Origin: an uncultured Lachnospiraceae bacterium
GTDB taxonomy: Bacteria > Bacillota > Clostridia > Lachnospirales > Lachnospiraceae
Reading direction: 5' to 3'
Length of the DNA stretch: 64,000 bases
Assembly (NCBI GenBank): GCA_910578085.1
Contig: CAJTPM010000017.1
Span: 24,837 to 88,836, forward strand
Positions 63,300 to 64,000 of this stretch are shown here, piece after piece. Position 1 is the stretch's first letter. The number at the start of each line of letters is the position of its first letter. A program made the translations under genes and the position numbers. A model generated the notes under the pieces. It searched no databases. It saw only the letters and a program-made list of their open reading frames with translations, and was not told where the DNA came from.

Positions 63300-63549
63300 T
63301 TATTTTCCTCCGAAGGCTCCCAAACACTTCCTCATGGGTCATTCTTCTGCTGTCCTCTGCGGCTGCCCGGTCTGCCTCGTCCAGTGCCGCCTCTACGCCA
63401 TCTGTAAGCTGGGAATACATGTCCAGGCTGAGGACCACCATAGCACCATATCCGTTTTTTGTAAGATATACTGGTTCTCCTTCATTCACAAGCCTTTCAA
63501 TGTCCGGGAATTTATTTCTAAGGTCTGAAACAGTTCTGATCTGTATCAT
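63292..63549 (-). CDS. Phd/YefM-family antitoxin
   Basis: 85 residues. N-terminal DNA-binding Phd/YefM domain (VSDLRNKFPDIERLVNEG; VYLTKNGYGAMVVLS) and an acidic C-terminal helix for toxin binding. AAGGAGG precedes the start. It neutralises the toxin downstream and represses the operon. Confidence 0.9.
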   Translation of the reverse strand: MIQIRTVSDLRNKFPDIERLVNEGEPVYLTKNGYGAMVVLSLDMYSQLTDGVEAALDEADRAAAEDSRRMTHEEVFGSLRRKINV

Positions 63550-63780
63550 ATATCACGCCTCCTTATCTTAATTCTATCATAATTTTATCATTTCTTTTAT
63601 TCTACCTGATTATACATCAAAATGCAATGAAAACAGGATGTTTTATTTAGCAAAAGGTCTGGCATGAAATTGGCACAATTCCGCACAAAATTGGCACGGT
63701 TCTGCTCTTTCCCCGTAAATAGGGATATGTTACACTAAATATGCTTAAAACTGTATCCAGAAGCAATCCGGGCTGGCATG
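63550..63780. other. Intergenic region with tandem AAATTGGCAC repeats
   Basis: Two copies of AAATTGGCAC (63667-63676 and 63688-63697) are 21 bases apart, and a possible promoter TTTCCC-17-TACACT lies at about 63709-63737. Nothing coding is seen. Confidence 0.4.
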
Positions 63781-63807
63781 GCACCTTTCCAAAGAGGTGC
63801 TTTTTTT
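63781..63807 (+). terminator. Rho-independent terminator or leader attenuator
   Basis: GCACCT (63781-63786) pairs with AGGTGC (63795-63800), followed by seven T. Lies between a possible promoter and the gene at 63933, so it may act as an attenuator. Confidence 0.75.
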
Positions 63808-63932
63808 GCGCCTCTGAACGCATGATCCGTTTTTTCCCTGCCTGCCAGACCAAAAGAAAGAAGACCGTGCCCGTCTCTGCAGCATGGTCTTTTCTTTCCA
63901 CAACCAAATCTTATTTAAAGGAGGTCCACAAA

Positions 63933-64000
63933 TTGAGACTGAAAAACAAACTGCAGACGCCTGCCCGGCAGGCAAAAAGCCCAAAGCCAGGTTCTCCCCT
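63933..64000 (+). CDS. Start of an island gene (partial)
   Basis: A TTG start follows AAAGGAGG with eight-base spacing. Only 22 residues (RLKNKLQTPARQAKSPKP) are in the window, with a basic, proline-containing N-terminus. The family cannot be told. Confidence 0.6.
   Translation, partial: MRLKNKLQTPARQAKSPKPGSP

Noticed and set aside
1..64000. CRISPR array or rRNA operon
   Set aside because: No series of regularly spaced repeats and no rRNA-like sequence was seen; the repeats found are a single pair or hairpins.

Overview
The window looks like a chromosome segment of a low-to-mid-GC anaerobic Firmicute, most likely a gut Lachnospiraceae (Clostridium cluster XIVa). The evidence is the set of family-typical proteins (DUF4446 after parAB, a DUF3881 protein, a fused AmmeMemoRadiSam protein with its radical SAM partner), strong AGGAGG ribosome sites, occasional TTG starts and the absence of aerobic respiration genes. 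No genus can be named from the sequence alone.

Layout. 1-2.6 kb: partial MoxR-type AAA ATPase, PAP2 phosphatase, deoD. 2.7-11.0 kb: a minus-strand set (LytTR response regulator, GHKL histidine kinase, sugar-binding lipoprotein, chemoreceptor) divergent from a BceAB-type ABC exporter. 11.2-17.1 kb: MFS transporter with a small partner gene, an AraC regulator, and a three-gene glycerol-3-phosphate-dehydrogenase-like FAD/Fe-S operon. 17.4-20.3 kb: an internally deleted YqgA/DUF554 gene, then SPFH, ribbon-helix-helix and CPBP protease genes.

20.56-29.10 kb is the most interesting part: an 8,537-bp integrative element that splits a membrane-anchored XRE-regulator gene. Its recombination sites can be read: both junctions share a GG dinucleotide. 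Rejoining the host halves restores an in-frame 257-codon gene. Rejoining the element ends gives a 38-bp near-palindrome centred on that GG. The element encodes a large serine recombinase, an XRE regulator, several unknown small proteins and a replication initiator with the full HUH plus SF3-helicase architecture of CRESS-DNA viruses (circovirus-type). Upstream of the rep operon is a stem-loop exposing TAGTATTAC, the circovirus-type origin nonanucleotide. It appears to be a small rolling-circle replicon that integrates site-specifically. I see no capsid, packaging or relaxase gene.

29.8-38.0 kb is a defence block: an RNase III-like protein with an altered catalytic residue, then a type I restriction-modification operon (XRE regulator, hsdM, hsdS, an unknown gene, hsdR). 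38.0-46.3 kb is core chromosome: AmmeMemoRadiSam genes, parA, parB, DUF4446, serS, DUF3881 and a DEDDh exonuclease. 46.5-57.1 kb is a LacI-controlled carbohydrate locus (ribokinase, RbsD, ABC importer, ThuA, alcohol dehydrogenase, a TIM-barrel-like protein, an MFS transporter). A LacI-type palindrome lies inside the promoter spacer of this locus.

From 57.87 kb onward a second mobile region begins. The displaced 3' half of a tRNA-Arg(CCU) gene with its terminator marks its left boundary. Inside are plasmid/ICE-type regulators, an Rpn nuclease, an ApeA-like HEPN defence protein, a ParE/Phd toxin-antitoxin pair and the start of a further gene at the window end.
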